Shown here in pieces: positions 1 to 8,849 of a stretch of 56,814 nt of DNA. Below the pieces are notes generated by a model. That model was not told the origin of the DNA. It worked only from the letters and a program-made list of their open reading frames with translations, and did not search any database. Source of the stretch: Opacimonas sp040514355 (lineage in GTDB: Bacteria; Pseudomonadota; Gammaproteobacteria; Enterobacterales; Alteromonadaceae). A program made the position numbers and the translations under genes. The DNA is taken from positions 1-56,814 of the forward strand of contig JBEVCF010000137.1 of the NCBI GenBank assembly GCA_040514355.1. The letters run 5' to 3'. Each line of letters opens with the position of its first letter. The stretch's first letter is position 1.

Positions 1-65
1 ATCTACACCTTGCCATATGAAGTTTATCAGTATAGATGAAGTCATATCGTCCCTATCTCTGCACG

Positions 66-101
66 AAAAAGCGCAAACAGTCCAGATAAGTCGGACTGTT
101 T
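66..101 (-). terminator. Probable terminator of pilA
   Basis: Downstream of pilA, nine-base arms AAACAGTCC (75-83) and GGACTGTTT (93-101) pair perfectly around a 9-base loop. Read on the minus strand, the hairpin is followed by GCGC and a run of five T (66-70). The offset T run makes it a moderate rather than perfect intrinsic terminator. Confidence 0.5.
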
Positions 102-123
102 CTGTATGGCATATTTTAGTTAT

Positions 124-519
124 TTAGCACAACGTTGCAGGACTACAAGATACTGCCCATGTAACCTTGCCGTCAGCAAAGTCTGGCGTTAATGTAAAGA
201 TACCTATGTCATTCTTGGTCTCAATCAGTCCATCTATGGTGGTTAAACCTACTTTACCCTCTACTGCAGCGATATCAGTTGGAATGCCAGCTGAGCCTCC
301 ATCACAATCATCTAAACCATTATTCACTTGTGCGCATACTTCAACGGCTGATTTTGCTGCCGCTGACGCATTTGTCACTTCTGTAAACTTCGCCTTTACG
401 GTGTAATTTTGATACGCAGGTAAAGCGACAGCAGCTAGGATCCCGATGATCGCTACAACGATCATTAGTTCGATTAATGTAAAACCTCTTGGATTACGAA
501 TTGTAATAAACATACTCAT
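124..519 (-). CDS. pilA: Type IV major pilin, prepilin
   Basis: Structural subunit of a type IV pilus, processed by the prepilin peptidase and assembled in the inner membrane. The 131-residue product has a 12-residue leader ending in Gly12, then FTLIE with the conserved Glu at mature position 5, and a long hydrophobic helix to about residue 40. Four cysteines (62, 72, 125, 131) are present; the last pair fits the C-terminal disulfide loop of pilins. GGAG lies 8 bases before the chosen ATG; an ATG two codons on is also possible. It lies downstream of nadC with a terminator between, as in related genomes where pilBCD follow (these would lie left of base 1, unseen). Family assignment is firm; the exact role (major or minor pilin) is inferred. 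Confidence 0.88.
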   Translation of the reverse strand: MSMFITIRNPRGFTLIELMIVVAIIGILAAVALPAYQNYTVKAKFTEVTNASAAAKSAVEVCAQVNNGLDDCDGGSAGIPTDIAAVEGKVGLTTIDGLIETKNDIGIFTLTPDFADGKVTWAVSCSPATLC

Positions 520-635
520 GAATTTTCTCCGCGGTTGAACGCATTAACAATGTTAAGCAATATCCATATAAGACTGTGTTGTCATTACTAGTGAGGAAGT
601 GCTAAGCGATAGGATACGCAGTGGAGTATGCAAGG

Positions 636-673
636 AAAAACCTATGTCCCAAGCCACGTGACTTAAGACATAG
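636..673 (-). terminator. Terminator of nadC
   Basis: On the minus strand just after the nadC stop, arms at 662-673 and 642-653 form a 12-pair stem (two G-U pairs) with an 8-base loop, followed by GTTTTT (636-641). It separates nadC from the pilA transcript. Confidence 0.75.
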
Positions 674-683
674 TTGAGTGCGT

Positions 684-1607
684 TTATCGAATAATTCTAA
701 GCGATAAATCAATTGCTTGAATGTGTTTAGTGATAGCACCCGTTGAGATAAAGTCTACACCCGTGGTTTTTAACTCCGCAATTCGCTCATCAGTAATGTT
801 CCCTGACACTTCTAGTTTAGAGCGACCCGCGTTGAAATCTACGGCACTAAGTATCTGTTCTGTTGTAAAGTTATCGAGCATAATGATGTCAGCTCCTGCC
901 TCAACCGCTTCGTGTAACTCAGTTGTATTCTCAACTTCTACTTCAACGACTTTATCACTAGCAATGCCTTTAGCAGCTTGTACGGCTTGGGTAATACCAC
1001 CACAAGCCATGATGTGATTTTCTTTGATCAAGAATGCATCGGCTAAGCCGATGCGATGGTTTTTCCCACCGCCACATTGTACAGCGTACTTCTGAGCATA
1101 GCGCATACCGGGAAGTGTTTTACGAGTGTCTAATAGACGGGTTGTGCTAGTGCCTAACAATGCAACATAATGCGCAGTAACGGTGGCTGTTGCGCTCATG
1201 GTTTGTAAAAAATTCAATGCCGTACGCTCAGCGGTTAATAACGCTTGGGCTAAGCCCGTGACTTCAAACAAAACTGTATTCGGGCTAACGTGGTCACCAT
1301 CTTTGACCATCCATGTGATGTGCACCTCTGGGTCACAAGTGGTGAATGCTTGCGCTACCCAAGCTAAGCCACTGATCACAGCATGGTCTCGGCAAAGCAC
1401 TTGCGCGGTATTGATTTTTGATGGCGCGATTAGTTGTGCAGTAAGATCGCGTTGTAAAATATCTGAAATGTCGCAAGCCTCACCAGCAAGTCCTACATCC
1501 TCGAGTAATGCAGCCTTGACATCACGGGCAACGCTCTCAGCGCTAATAAGTTGGTCACTGGCAAGGTGCTGTGGGAAAGTGTGAGCGAGGTGAAAAGTCT
1601 GTGGCAT
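684..1607 (-). CDS. nadC: Quinolinate phosphoribosyltransferase (nicotinate-nucleotide pyrophosphorylase, carboxylating)
   Basis: Converts quinolinate and PRPP to nicotinate mononucleotide, CO2 and pyrophosphate in de novo NAD synthesis; cytosolic. The 307-residue product carries the family blocks LLDTRKTLPGMR, CGGGKNHR and LIKENH, which line the phosphoribosyl site, and the late barrel strands IIMLDNF and EVSGNI. The frame is open 45 codons further upstream, but that stretch is AT-rich and unlike any NadC, so the ATG at 1607 (start MPQTFHLAH) is preferred; its ribosome site is weak. Divergent from ampD, a conserved pairing in gammaproteobacteria. Confidence 0.94.
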   Translation of the reverse strand: MPQTFHLAHTFPQHLASDQLISAESVARDVKAALLEDVGLAGEACDISDILQRDLTAQLIAPSKINTAQVLCRDHAVISGLAWVAQAFTTCDPEVHITWMVKDGDHVSPNTVLFEVTGLAQALLTAERTALNFLQTMSATATVTAHYVALLGTSTTRLLDTRKTLPGMRYAQKYAVQCGGGKNHRIGLADAFLIKENHIMACGGITQAVQAAKGIASDKVVEVEVENTTELHEAVEAGADIIMLDNFTTEQILSAVDFNAGRSKLEVSGNITDERIAELKTTGVDFISTGAITKHIQAIDLSLRIIR

Positions 1608-1618
1608 AACGATCCAAT

Positions 1619-1648
1619 TTGAACAATAATTAACATTTTCTCTATAAT
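1619..1648 (+). promoter_or_regulatory. Candidate promoter of ampD
   Basis: TTGAAC (1619-1624), 18 bases, then a perfect TATAAT (1643-1648) point toward ampD and would leave about a 64-base leader. A second TATAAT (1703-1708) lies only 10 bases before the ampD ATG, with no recognisable -35 box. Confidence 0.4.
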
Positions 1649-1718
1649 AACAAATGTTTGGTTTTATATTACACAAGAAAATTTTAAGATAGACTAATAA
1701 CCTATAATAAGTATACAG

Positions 1719-2276
1719 ATGGAATGGTATCCCAAAGCACAATTGTGTTTATCACCGCATTGTTCACAGCGTCCGGAAGGTGTCGAGATAGGGCTATTGG
1801 TACTCCACAATATTTCGTTACCGCCAAATTACTTTGGTGGTAATTATATTGAACAGTTCTTTCAAGGTCGGCTAGACGCTGCAGAGCATCCTTTTTTCGC
1901 GACGATTGAAGGCCTTCATGTATCAGCTCATCTTGGCATTAAGCGCGATGGGAGAGTGGTGCAGTTTGTGCCTTTCTCCAAACGTGCTTGGCATGCGGGT
2001 GTGTCTAGTTGGCAAGGACGTGAAAACTGTAACGACTACAGCATCGGGATTGAGTTAGAAGGTTCCGATAACCTGGCTTACAGTGATGCACAATATCAAG
2101 CATTAAAAGCGGTAACATTATATATCCAACATTACTATCCCAGAGTATCACTGGGTCGTATTGTGGGGCATAGCGACATCGCACCAGGTAGAAAAACCGA
2201 TCCAGGCCCAGCGTTTGATTGGGCGAGATTTCGACAAAGTATCCACACGTATAAGGACGATCCACAGTGGTTTTGA
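1719..2276 (+). CDS. ampD: 1,6-anhydro-N-acetylmuramyl-L-alanine amidase
   Basis: Cytosolic zinc amidase that removes the peptide from anhydro-muropeptides during cell-wall recycling; loss commonly derepresses AmpC-type beta-lactamases in species that have AmpR. The 185 residues match family length. Expected zinc ligands are His30 (LLVLHNIS), His151 and Asp161 (GHSDIAPGRKTDPG), with Glu112 (SIGIELEG) and Lys159 as catalytic residues. The ATG is not preceded by a clear Shine-Dalgarno sequence. It overlaps ampE by 10 bases, so the two are translated from one message. Confidence 0.96.
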   Translation: MEWYPKAQLCLSPHCSQRPEGVEIGLLVLHNISLPPNYFGGNYIEQFFQGRLDAAEHPFFATIEGLHVSAHLGIKRDGRVVQFVPFSKRAWHAGVSSWQGRENCNDYSIGIELEGSDNLAYSDAQYQALKAVTLYIQHYYPRVSLGRIVGHSDIAPGRKTDPGPAFDWARFRQSIHTYKDDPQWF

Positions 2277-3091
2277 TTTATTTATTACTAGCCTTGAGTG
2301 CCGAACGGCTCATCGATAAACCCAAATATTGCCAAACGGAATTTTATTATGACCGGTATATGAATTTAGTGGCTCGCAAAAAATGGTTAGTTTCCAATGC
2401 TGCCTTGTGGCAAGTGATGTTAGTCTGGTTGGCGCCGGCTGGTCTGATGTGGGCTGTGTTGTATTTAGTAGACATTGGTATCGTGCATTTTATCGTGACT
2501 TTGTTGGTACTGTTTGTCTCAATCGGGTGTGTGGAGTTACGCGCATCGTTTAAGTGTTATCTAGCGGCCGCTGAACAAGGCGATGTTGCAACGTGCAAAA
2601 TGTATACAGAAGCCTTGGGTTTGACAGAGCATGATTCTCGTTCATTTGGGCAACATTTGATTTGGCTTAATTATCAGCGTTATGCCGCCCCGATAATATT
2701 TTTTGTGTTGTTGGGCTTGCCAGGTGTGGTGGCTTACTCAATGTTGCGTATTCTCAATCATCACGCCCAGTCAACAGATGCACCTTATCAGTATGTTATG
2801 GCTAAAATCGTATTATGGGTGGACTGGTTGCCTATCCGCATCACGGCATTTGGCTTTTTGATGATGGGACATTTTTCTCGCGCTTTACCAAAGTGGCTGG
2901 GTTTCATCTTTGATTTCCATACTCCGGCTAAAAATGTATTAGGCGAGGTGGCCGTTGCGGCTGAAGACGTCTCTGTCTCACCTGAGGACCTAAGTGCCGA
3001 AGCAATCACTTTGGTTAAACTCGCTAAACGCAACATCTTGTTCTTACTGGCATTGATTGCCATCTTGACGCTAAGTGGGTTCATTCTCTAA
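2267..3091 (+). CDS. ampE: AmpE-like inner-membrane protein
   Basis: Integral membrane protein that always travels with ampD; its biochemical role is not settled. The 274 residues (about 284 in E. coli) show a first membrane segment at the very N-terminus (VLIYLLLALSAERL, with the family Glu-Arg), a pair at about 46-90, another near 145-165 and a last one at the C-terminus (about 255-274). The start is GTG inside the ampD 3' end; a TTG two codons on is an alternative. A strong terminator follows, so ampDE is a unit separate from pdhR. Confidence 0.88.
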   Translation: MVLIYLLLALSAERLIDKPKYCQTEFYYDRYMNLVARKKWLVSNAALWQVMLVWLAPAGLMWAVLYLVDIGIVHFIVTLLVLFVSIGCVELRASFKCYLAAAEQGDVATCKMYTEALGLTEHDSRSFGQHLIWLNYQRYAAPIIFFVLLGLPGVVAYSMLRILNHHAQSTDAPYQYVMAKIVLWVDWLPIRITAFGFLMMGHFSRALPKWLGFIFDFHTPAKNVLGEVAVAAEDVSVSPEDLSAEAITLVKLAKRNILFLLALIAILTLSGFIL

Positions 3092-3117
3092 CCGTTAATA
3101 CCTATAAATAATACTTC

Positions 3118-3154
3118 ATGCCGATATAATTAAAATTTATGTCGGCATTTTTTT
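3118..3154 (+). terminator. Terminator of ampDE
   Basis: Arms 3118-3129 and 3137-3148 make a 12-pair stem (one G-U) around a 7-base loop and run directly into seven T (3148-3154). A textbook intrinsic terminator between ampE and pdhR. Confidence 0.85.
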
Positions 3155-3199
3155 CTGTGTGATTTTTGTACAAATCCATGCTAAATCGAAGGTTAAGGG

Positions 3200-3230
3200 T
3201 TTACAACATGGTACAATGGTATTACCATTG
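3200..3230 (+). promoter_or_regulatory. pdhR promoter with PdhR operator
   Basis: A near-perfect palindrome at 3214-3230 (CAATGGTATTACCATTG) has the GGT-N3-ACC core of known PdhR sites. It overlaps the -10 of a candidate promoter TTTACA (3200-3205), 17 bases, TACCAT (3223-3228). Binding here would block RNA polymerase, consistent with PdhR autorepression of the pdh operon that pyruvate relieves. The sequence is seen; the function is inferred from the family. Confidence 0.72.
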
Positions 3231-3278
3231 TTCAAATTACCGTTAAATTCGTTAACAATTTTGAGGCGAAAATTACCA

Positions 3279-4028
3279 ATGAGTGGTATCAAACAGCAAA
3301 AGCTATCCGATGTAATCACTGAAAGATTAGAAGCATTGATCTTGGATGGTTCGTTTGTTGCTGGTGAAAAGTTGCCCTCCGAACGAGTTCTTGCAGAACA
3401 ATTTGCTGTATCACGTCCGTCGCTTCGCGAAGCTATTCAAAATCTTCAAGCAAAAGGTCTTGTCGAACGTAAACAAGGCGGTGGGACATTTGTAAATGCA
3501 AAACTCAATGCCAACATGACAGATCCACTGTTAGAGCTTGTCGCGACCCGCCCAGAAACACAATTCGACCTGCTTGAATTTCGACATGCGCTAGAGGGCA
3601 TGGCCGCCTACTATGCAGCCCTGCGAGGTCAACCTGAAGACAATGCCGCACTCGAACGTGCATGGTACGCATTGGTCGCTTTGCCGTCTGATACCGACAA
3701 AGCCAAAGAGGCCGAATTGCTAGGTGAATTTTATCTCCTGATGGCACGCGGTTCGCACAATATGGTGTTACAACATGTGATGCGCAGTATGAAAGGCATG
3801 TTAGTTGACAATATCCAACGCAACTTAGAAATGTTGACGGTGGTGCCTGAATCAGTACAAGAAATTAAGCGTCAACGGGCTTTGATTGTTAAAGCAATAA
3901 AAGATCAAGATCCGGTGAATGCACGCGAAGCAAGTTATTCATTACTTGCTTTTATTGAAGAAACCCTACTTAAGATCAACCAACGCGATTCACGGGTACA
4001 ACGTGTTATGCGTCGATTGGATTTTTAG
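3279..4028 (+). CDS. pdhR: Pyruvate-responsive GntR-family repressor PdhR
   Basis: Represses the pyruvate dehydrogenase operon until pyruvate accumulates. The 249 residues comprise a GntR winged helix (about 1-75, with GEKLPSERVLAEQFAVSRPS and KQGGGTFV) and an all-helical FCD effector domain (about 90-230). The open frame extends 40 codons upstream, but the start chosen at 3279 (MSGIKQQKLSDVI) matches the E. coli N-terminus and has TTGAGGCG 10 bases before it; the longer frame would also cross the operator. It lies 26 bases before aceE, the usual layout. Confidence 0.95.
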   Translation: MSGIKQQKLSDVITERLEALILDGSFVAGEKLPSERVLAEQFAVSRPSLREAIQNLQAKGLVERKQGGGTFVNAKLNANMTDPLLELVATRPETQFDLLEFRHALEGMAAYYAALRGQPEDNAALERAWYALVALPSDTDKAKEAELLGEFYLLMARGSHNMVLQHVMRSMKGMLVDNIQRNLEMLTVVPESVQEIKRQRALIVKAIKDQDPVNAREASYSLLAFIEETLLKINQRDSRVQRVMRRLDF

Positions 4029-4054
4029 TAATAAACACAACAACAGGACAAACT

Positions 4055-6740
4055 ATGAGTGACGTAAACTTTTCGGATATCGATCCGCTAGAAACGCAAG
4101 AATGGATTGAATCTCTTGAGGCCGTACTCGAAGAAGAAGGTGTCGAACGTGCCCATTTTCTTTTGGAGTCGTTGATTGAAAAAGCGCGACGCAATGGTGC
4201 ACATCTTCCTTATGACGCCACTACTGCCTATATTAATACCATCCCTGCAGGTCAAGAGCCGGCTATTCCTGGTGATCAAACGATAGAAACGAAAATCCGT
4301 CACGCTATTCGCTGGAATGCTATGATGATGGTTTTACGTGGCTCGAAAAAAGATTTAGAACTAGGTGGCCACATTTCATCTTTTGCATCATCTGCAATGT
4401 TATACGATGTGGGTTTTAACCATTTCTTCCGCGCGCCAAATGATAAAGACGGTGGCGATTATCTGTTTGTCCAAGGCCATTCCTCGCCAGGTATTTATGC
4501 GCGTGCGTTTATTGAAGGCCGCTTAAGCGAAGGCCAATTGGATAATTTCCGTCAAGAAGTTGCAGGCGAAGGGCTATCTTCATATCCCCACCCTAAATTA
4601 ATGCCTGACTTCTGGCAATTCCCTACAGTATCAATGGGCCTAGGTCCAATGCAGGCCATCTACCTTGCTCGTTTCTTAAAGTACTTAACTAATCGCGGTC
4701 TAAAAGATTGCTCTGATCAGCGCGTATGGTGTTTCATGGGCGATGGTGAAGTGGATGAGCCAGAAAGCTTAGGGGCAATTGGTCTTGCTTCTCGCGAAGG
4801 CTTGGACAACTTAACGTTTGTGATCAACTGTAATTTACAACGTTTAGATGGCCCAGTACGTGGTAATGGTAAGATCATCCAAGAGCTAGAAGGGACATTC
4901 CGCGGTGCCGGTTGGGAAGTCTTAAAAGTCATCTGGGGTCGCTATTGGGATCCGTTACTAGCGCGTGATACGTCTGGTAAGTTATTACAGTTAATGAATG
5001 AGACGGTTGATGGTGAATACCAGAACTGTAAAGCAAACGGTGGTAAATACACACGTGAAAATTTCTTTGGTAAATACCCTGAGCTAGAATCCATGGTTGC
5101 GAACNNNNNNNNNNGTTGCGAACATGTCAGATGATGACATTTGGCGCTTAAACCGTGGTGGTCACGATCCTGTCAAAGTATATGCCGCATACAAACGCGC
5201 AACTGAGACTAAAGGCCGTCCACAAGTTATCTTAGCTAAGACGGTCAAAGGCTACGGTATGGGTGAAGCCGGTGAAGGTAAAAACATCGCACATAACGTG
5301 AAGAAGATGGATGTTTCTGCAGTGAAATATTACCGTGATCGCTTTAATATTCCGATTGCTGATGAAGATATTGCAGATTTACCATATTACAAATTTGCTG
5401 AAGACAGTCCGGAGCTAAAATATTTACGTGAAAAACGTGAAGCGCTACACGGGTTTATGCCGACGCGTTTAGCAAAATCCAATCACGATTTGCCCGCGCC
5501 ACCGCTCAAAGCGTTTGAAGCCGTCACGAAGGGCTCTAATGGTCGTGAGATCTCAACTACCATGGCATTTGTGCGTGTATTGACGGTGATGTTGAAAGAC
5601 AAGCAAATGGGCAAAAATGTCGTGCCTATCATTCCAGACGAAGCTCGTACCTTCGGTATGGAAGGTTTGTTCCGTCAAGTGGGCATTTACTCTAATTCAG
5701 GCCAAAAGTATGTACCTCAAGACAAAGATCAAGTCGCGTATTACCGCGAAGACAAGAAAGGCCAAGTACTCCAAGAAGGCATTAACGAACTAGGTGCGAT
5801 GTCATCCTTTGTCGCAGCGGGTACTTCTTACTCGACCAACGACTTGCCGATGCTACCAGTTTATATCTATTACTCGATGTTTGGTTTCCAACGCGTTGGT
5901 GATATGGCCTGGGCAGCCGGTGATAGTCAATGCCGAGGCTTCCTAGTTGGGGGGACTGCAGGTAGAACGACACTGAATGGCGAAGGTTTGCAGCACCAAG
6001 ATGGTCACTCACACATCCAAGCAGGTTTGATCCCGAATTGTGTGACGTATGATCCAACTTATGGCTACGAAGTGGCTGTCATCGTCCAAGATGGCTGTCG
6101 TCGCATGTTAGAAGAACAAGAAAATGTCTTCTACTACCTCACGGTAATGAACGAAAACTACGTCCAACCAGAAATGCCGAAAGGCTGTGAAGAAGGTATT
6201 TTGAAAGGTATCTATCACTTAGACACAGTGGGCAAATCCAAGCGACAAGTCAATTTGTTGGGTTCAGGCACGATTTTGCAACAAGTGCGCGCCGCCGCGC
6301 AGCTACTTGCTGATGAGTTTGATGTGGCATCCAATGTTTATTCAGCGACGTCATTCAATGAATTAGGCAGAGATGGCATGGATTGCGACCGCTACAACAT
6401 GTTGCACCCAGACTCAGAGCAACGTACGCCTTACATTACTGAGGTGTTAAACGAAAGTCATGGCGGTCCGACTATTGCTGCAACAGATTATATTAAAGCG
6501 TATGCAGAACAAGTGCGAGCGTATGTACCAGGTGCATATCGCGTATTAGGAACAGATGGTTATGGACGCTCAGATAGCCGTGAAAACTTGCGTCGTCACT
6601 TTGAAGTAGATGCGAATTCCATTGCTTTTGCTGCGTTGTATGAGTTGGCAAAAGCAGGGGATTATCCGAAGCAAGAGCTGTCCAAAGCGATTGCTAAGCT
6701 AGGCATTGATCCTGACAAAATCAACCCACTTTACGCATAA
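4055..6740 (+). CDS. aceE: Pyruvate dehydrogenase E1 component (split on paper by an assembly gap)
   Basis: Thiamine-diphosphate enzyme that decarboxylates pyruvate and reductively acetylates the lipoyl groups of AceF. The ThDP motif GDGEVDEPES begins near residue 229 with the closing Asn in INCNLQ. The frame shifts at a 10-N run (5105-5114). The nine bases before it (GTTGCGAAC) recur right after it, and dropping the Ns plus one copy restores one frame of 889 codons (888 residues; E. coli 887) reading ESMVANMSDDDIW. The gene is therefore judged intact. It sits between pdhR and aceF (9 bases away), all in one operon under PdhR. Confidence 0.95.
5105..5114. other. Assembly gap in aceE
   Basis: Ten N flanked on both sides by the same nonamer GTTGCGAAC (5096-5104 and 5115-5123). 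This looks like two contigs that overlap by nine bases but were joined with a placeholder; true missing sequence is probably zero. Confidence 0.9.
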
Positions 6741-6749
6741 GGAATAACG

Positions 6750-8705
6750 ATGTCTGATTTACAAGAAATCTTGGTCCCGGATTTAGGTGAAGATTCGGTT
6801 GAAGTAATTGAAATCTGTGTCGCGCCTGGTGATACAGTTGAAGCAGAAGACGCTTTGGTCACGGTAGAAAGTGACAAAGCTTCGATGGATATTCCCGTGC
6901 CAATGGCAGGGGAAATCGCAGAGATTTGTGTTGCTGTGGGTGACAAAATTTCAGAAGGTACTTTGCTAGCCAAATTGAAGAGCGCGGCGAGTACGACTGC
7001 TACGCCAGAAGATGATGCATCTGCATCTGAAGCCCCCTCTGCGCCAGCACCCGAAGTTGCAGCTGCATCGGCGTCTGCTCTTATTCAAGTTACGGTACCA
7101 GATATTGGTGGTGATACAGATGTGGATGTCATTGAAGTCTTAGTTGCAGTGGGTGACGTTATTGCCGAAGAAGATGGCTTGATTACGTTAGAAACTGACA
7201 AAGCAACTATGGATGTTCCTGCACCACAAAGTGGTACGGTAAAAGCGATTCATGCCAAAGTAGGTGATAAAGTTTCTGAGGGTAGCTTAGTCATTGATTT
7301 AGAAGTCGCAGATACAACCTCTGAATCAGCTGCTCCAGTAGCAGCTGAACCAGCGCCGGTGGTAGATGCTCCAGCCGCAGGCACGTCATCAGCATCTGCA
7401 ACGATGCAGGTTACGGTACCTGATATTGGTGGTGATACGGATGTAGACGTGATTGAAGTCTTAGTTGCGGTGGGCGATGTGATTGCCGAAGAAGATGGCT
7501 TGATTACGTTAGAAACTGACAAAGCAACTATGGATGTACCTGCCCCTAAAGCGGGAACAGTCACAGCGATCCATGCGAAGGTAGGTGATAAGGTTTCTGA
7601 AGGTAGTTTAGTGATTGATTTGGAAGTGGCAGGTGCCGCACCCGTCTCTGCTCCTACTCCAGCGCCAGCCGCTACAGCGAGTGCGCCTGCAGCGGTATCA
7701 ACATCTGCGCCAGCACCGGAGCCAAAAGCGCCACCTGTGCCACATCATCCTTCAGCTGGTGATAAAGCCAAGACTGGTCGGATTTATGCTTCTCCATCTA
7801 TTCGTCGCTTAGCGCGAGAATTTGGTGTGGATTTATCGGCAGTAAAGGGTTCAGGCAACAAAGGCCGTATCTTGAAGGAAGATGTACAGTCATATGTTAA
7901 ATATGAACTGTCACGTCCTAAATTAACGCCAGCTACAGCTGCTACTGCGGGCGAAGGTGGTTTGCAAGTATTACCCGCACCGAAAGTAGACTTTAGTAAG
8001 TTTGGTGAAATTGAAGAGCAGCCGTTAACACGCATACAGAAGATTTCAGGGCCTAACTTACATCGCAACTGGGTAACTATTCCACATGTGACTCAGTTTG
8101 AAGAAGCTGATATCACAGACATGGAAGCGTTCCGTAAAGAACAAAATGTCGTGGCTGAGAAACGCAAACTTGGGTTCAAAATTACGCCATTAGTATTCAT
8201 GATGAAAGCAGTGGCGGATGCTTTAAAAGCGTATCCAACGTTTAACTCATCACTGTCTGCCGACGGTGAAAGTCTGATTTTGAAAAAGTACTTCCACATC
8301 GGGATTGCGGTAGATACACCCACTGGGTTAGTGGTGCCAGTGGTACGCGATGTTGACAAGAAAGGGATCCATGAACTGTCGCAAGAATTGATGGAGATCT
8401 CGATCAAAGCACGTGAAGGCAAACTTAAAGCAGCTGACATGCAAGGCTCATGCTTTACTATTTCTTCACTAGGTGGCATTGGTGGAACTGCGTTCACACC
8501 CATCGTCAATGCACCGGATGTCGCAATTTTAGGTGTATCTAAAAGCGAGATAAAACCAAAGTGGAATGGTAAAGACTTTGAACCCCGTTTAATGTTGCCT
8601 TTATCTTTATCATACGACCATCGTGTGATAGATGGGGCGTTAGCGGCACGTTTTGCAGTACATCTTAAAAATGTATTGGGTGATTTACGTCAAATCCTTT
8701 TATAA
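6750..8705 (+). CDS. aceF: Pyruvate dehydrogenase E2, dihydrolipoyl acetyltransferase with three lipoyl domains
   Basis: Core of the pyruvate dehydrogenase complex; transfers acetyl groups from lipoyl arms to CoA. In 651 residues: lipoyl domains centred on Lys43 (ESDKAS), Lys151 and Lys258 (both ETDKAT), separated by Ala/Pro/Ser/Thr-rich linkers; a peripheral subunit-binding domain at about 346-382 (YASPSIRRLAREFG); and the catalytic domain from about 410 ending with the YDHRVIDG motif (His624, Asp628). Three lipoyl domains match the E. coli plan. Domains 2 and 3 are almost identical to each other while domain 1 is clearly different. A hairpin follows before lpd. Confidence 0.97.
   Translation: MSDLQEILVPDLGEDSVEVIEICVAPGDTVEAEDALVTVESDKASMDIPVPMAGEIAEICVAVGDKISEGTLLAKLKSAASTTATPEDDASASEAPSAPAPEVAAASASALIQVTVPDIGGDTDVDVIEVLVAVGDVIAEEDGLITLETDKATMDVPAPQSGTVKAIHAKVGDKVSEGSLVIDLEVADTTSESAAPVAAEPAPVVDAPAAGTSSASATMQVTVPDIGGDTDVDVIEVLVAVGDVIAEEDGLITLETDKATMDVPAPKAGTVTAIHAKVGDKVSEGSLVIDLEVAGAAPVSAPTPAPAATASAPAAVSTSAPAPEPKAPPVPHHPSAGDKAKTGRIYASPSIRRLAREFGVDLSAVKGSGNKGRILKEDVQSYVKYELSRPKLTPATAATAGEGGLQVLPAPKVDFSKFGEIEEQPLTRIQKISGPNLHRNWVTIPHVTQFEEADITDMEAFRKEQNVVAEKRKLGFKITPLVFMMKAVADALKAYPTFNSSLSADGESLILKKYFHIGIAVDTPTGLVVPVVRDVDKKGIHELSQELMEISIKAREGKLKAADMQGSCFTISSLGGIGGTAFTPIVNAPDVAILGVSKSEIKPKWNGKDFEPRLMLPLSLSYDHRVIDGALAARFAVHLKNVLGDLRQILL
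7086..7632 (+). repeat. Tandem duplication of a lipoyl-domain coding segment in aceF
   Basis: Bases 7086-7311 and 7407-7632 are two copies offset by 321 bases (107 codons), including a 56-base identical block (7161-7216 and 7482-7537). The encoded domains differ mainly at AD/QS versus G/KA positions near their ends. The linker between them differs more. The first lipoyl domain is not part of the repeat. Confidence 0.93.
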
Positions 8706-8715
8706 GGACAGCAGC

Positions 8716-8749
8716 AACCTGTACTAGTGACTATTCAATAGTACAGGTT
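8716..8749 (+). promoter_or_regulatory. Intergenic hairpin between aceF and lpd
   Basis: Perfect 11-base arms AACCTGTACTA (8716-8726) and TAGTACAGGTT (8739-8749) around a 12-base loop. No T run follows, so it is more likely an RNA-stability or partial-termination element than a full terminator, allowing lpd to be read both from pdhR and from its own promoter. Confidence 0.55.
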
Positions 8750-8783
8750 GATACAGTAAAATGATTGAAATTTAACGGATATT

Positions 8784-8812
8784 TTGCCCCTAAAGAGACT
8801 CGTAGGTAAAAT
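8784..8812 (+). promoter_or_regulatory. Candidate internal promoter of lpd
   Basis: TTGCCC (8784-8789), 17 bases, TAAAAT (8807-8812) lies about 38 bases before the lpd ATG. Separate lpd transcription is known in enterobacteria, because Lpd also serves other 2-oxoacid dehydrogenases. Assignment here is by sequence only. Confidence 0.4.
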
Positions 8813-8849
8813 AATGCCGTTACACTAAACAAATGAATTTGAGGTCAAA

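Noticed and set aside
167..406. Plus-strand open frame opposite pilA
   Set aside because: Shadow of the pilin gene; no start context or conserved sequence.
530..600. Sigma-54 promoter for pilA
   Set aside because: A GG...GC pair exists on the minus strand (TATGGATATTGC) but with 5-base instead of 10-base spacing.
1608..1742. Longer nadC start at 1742
   Set aside because: The added 45 residues are AT-coded, unlike NadC, and would run into ampD.
3159..3278. Longer pdhR start at 3159
   Set aside because: It would cross the operator and promoter; MSGIKQQKLSD at 3279 has a ribosome site and matches known PdhR.
4055..6740. aceE as two partial genes or a pseudogene
   Set aside because: The frame break coincides with a 10-N run flanked by a repeated nonamer; the joined frame is full length with all motifs.
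7250..7564. Antisense open frame in the aceF lipoyl repeats
   Set aside because: Ser/Thr/Ala-rich mirror of the lipoyl code, no ribosome site, no family.
7086..7632. Direct repeats as CRISPR or mobile element
   Set aside because: Only two long copies, in frame within a gene, encoding lipoyl domains.
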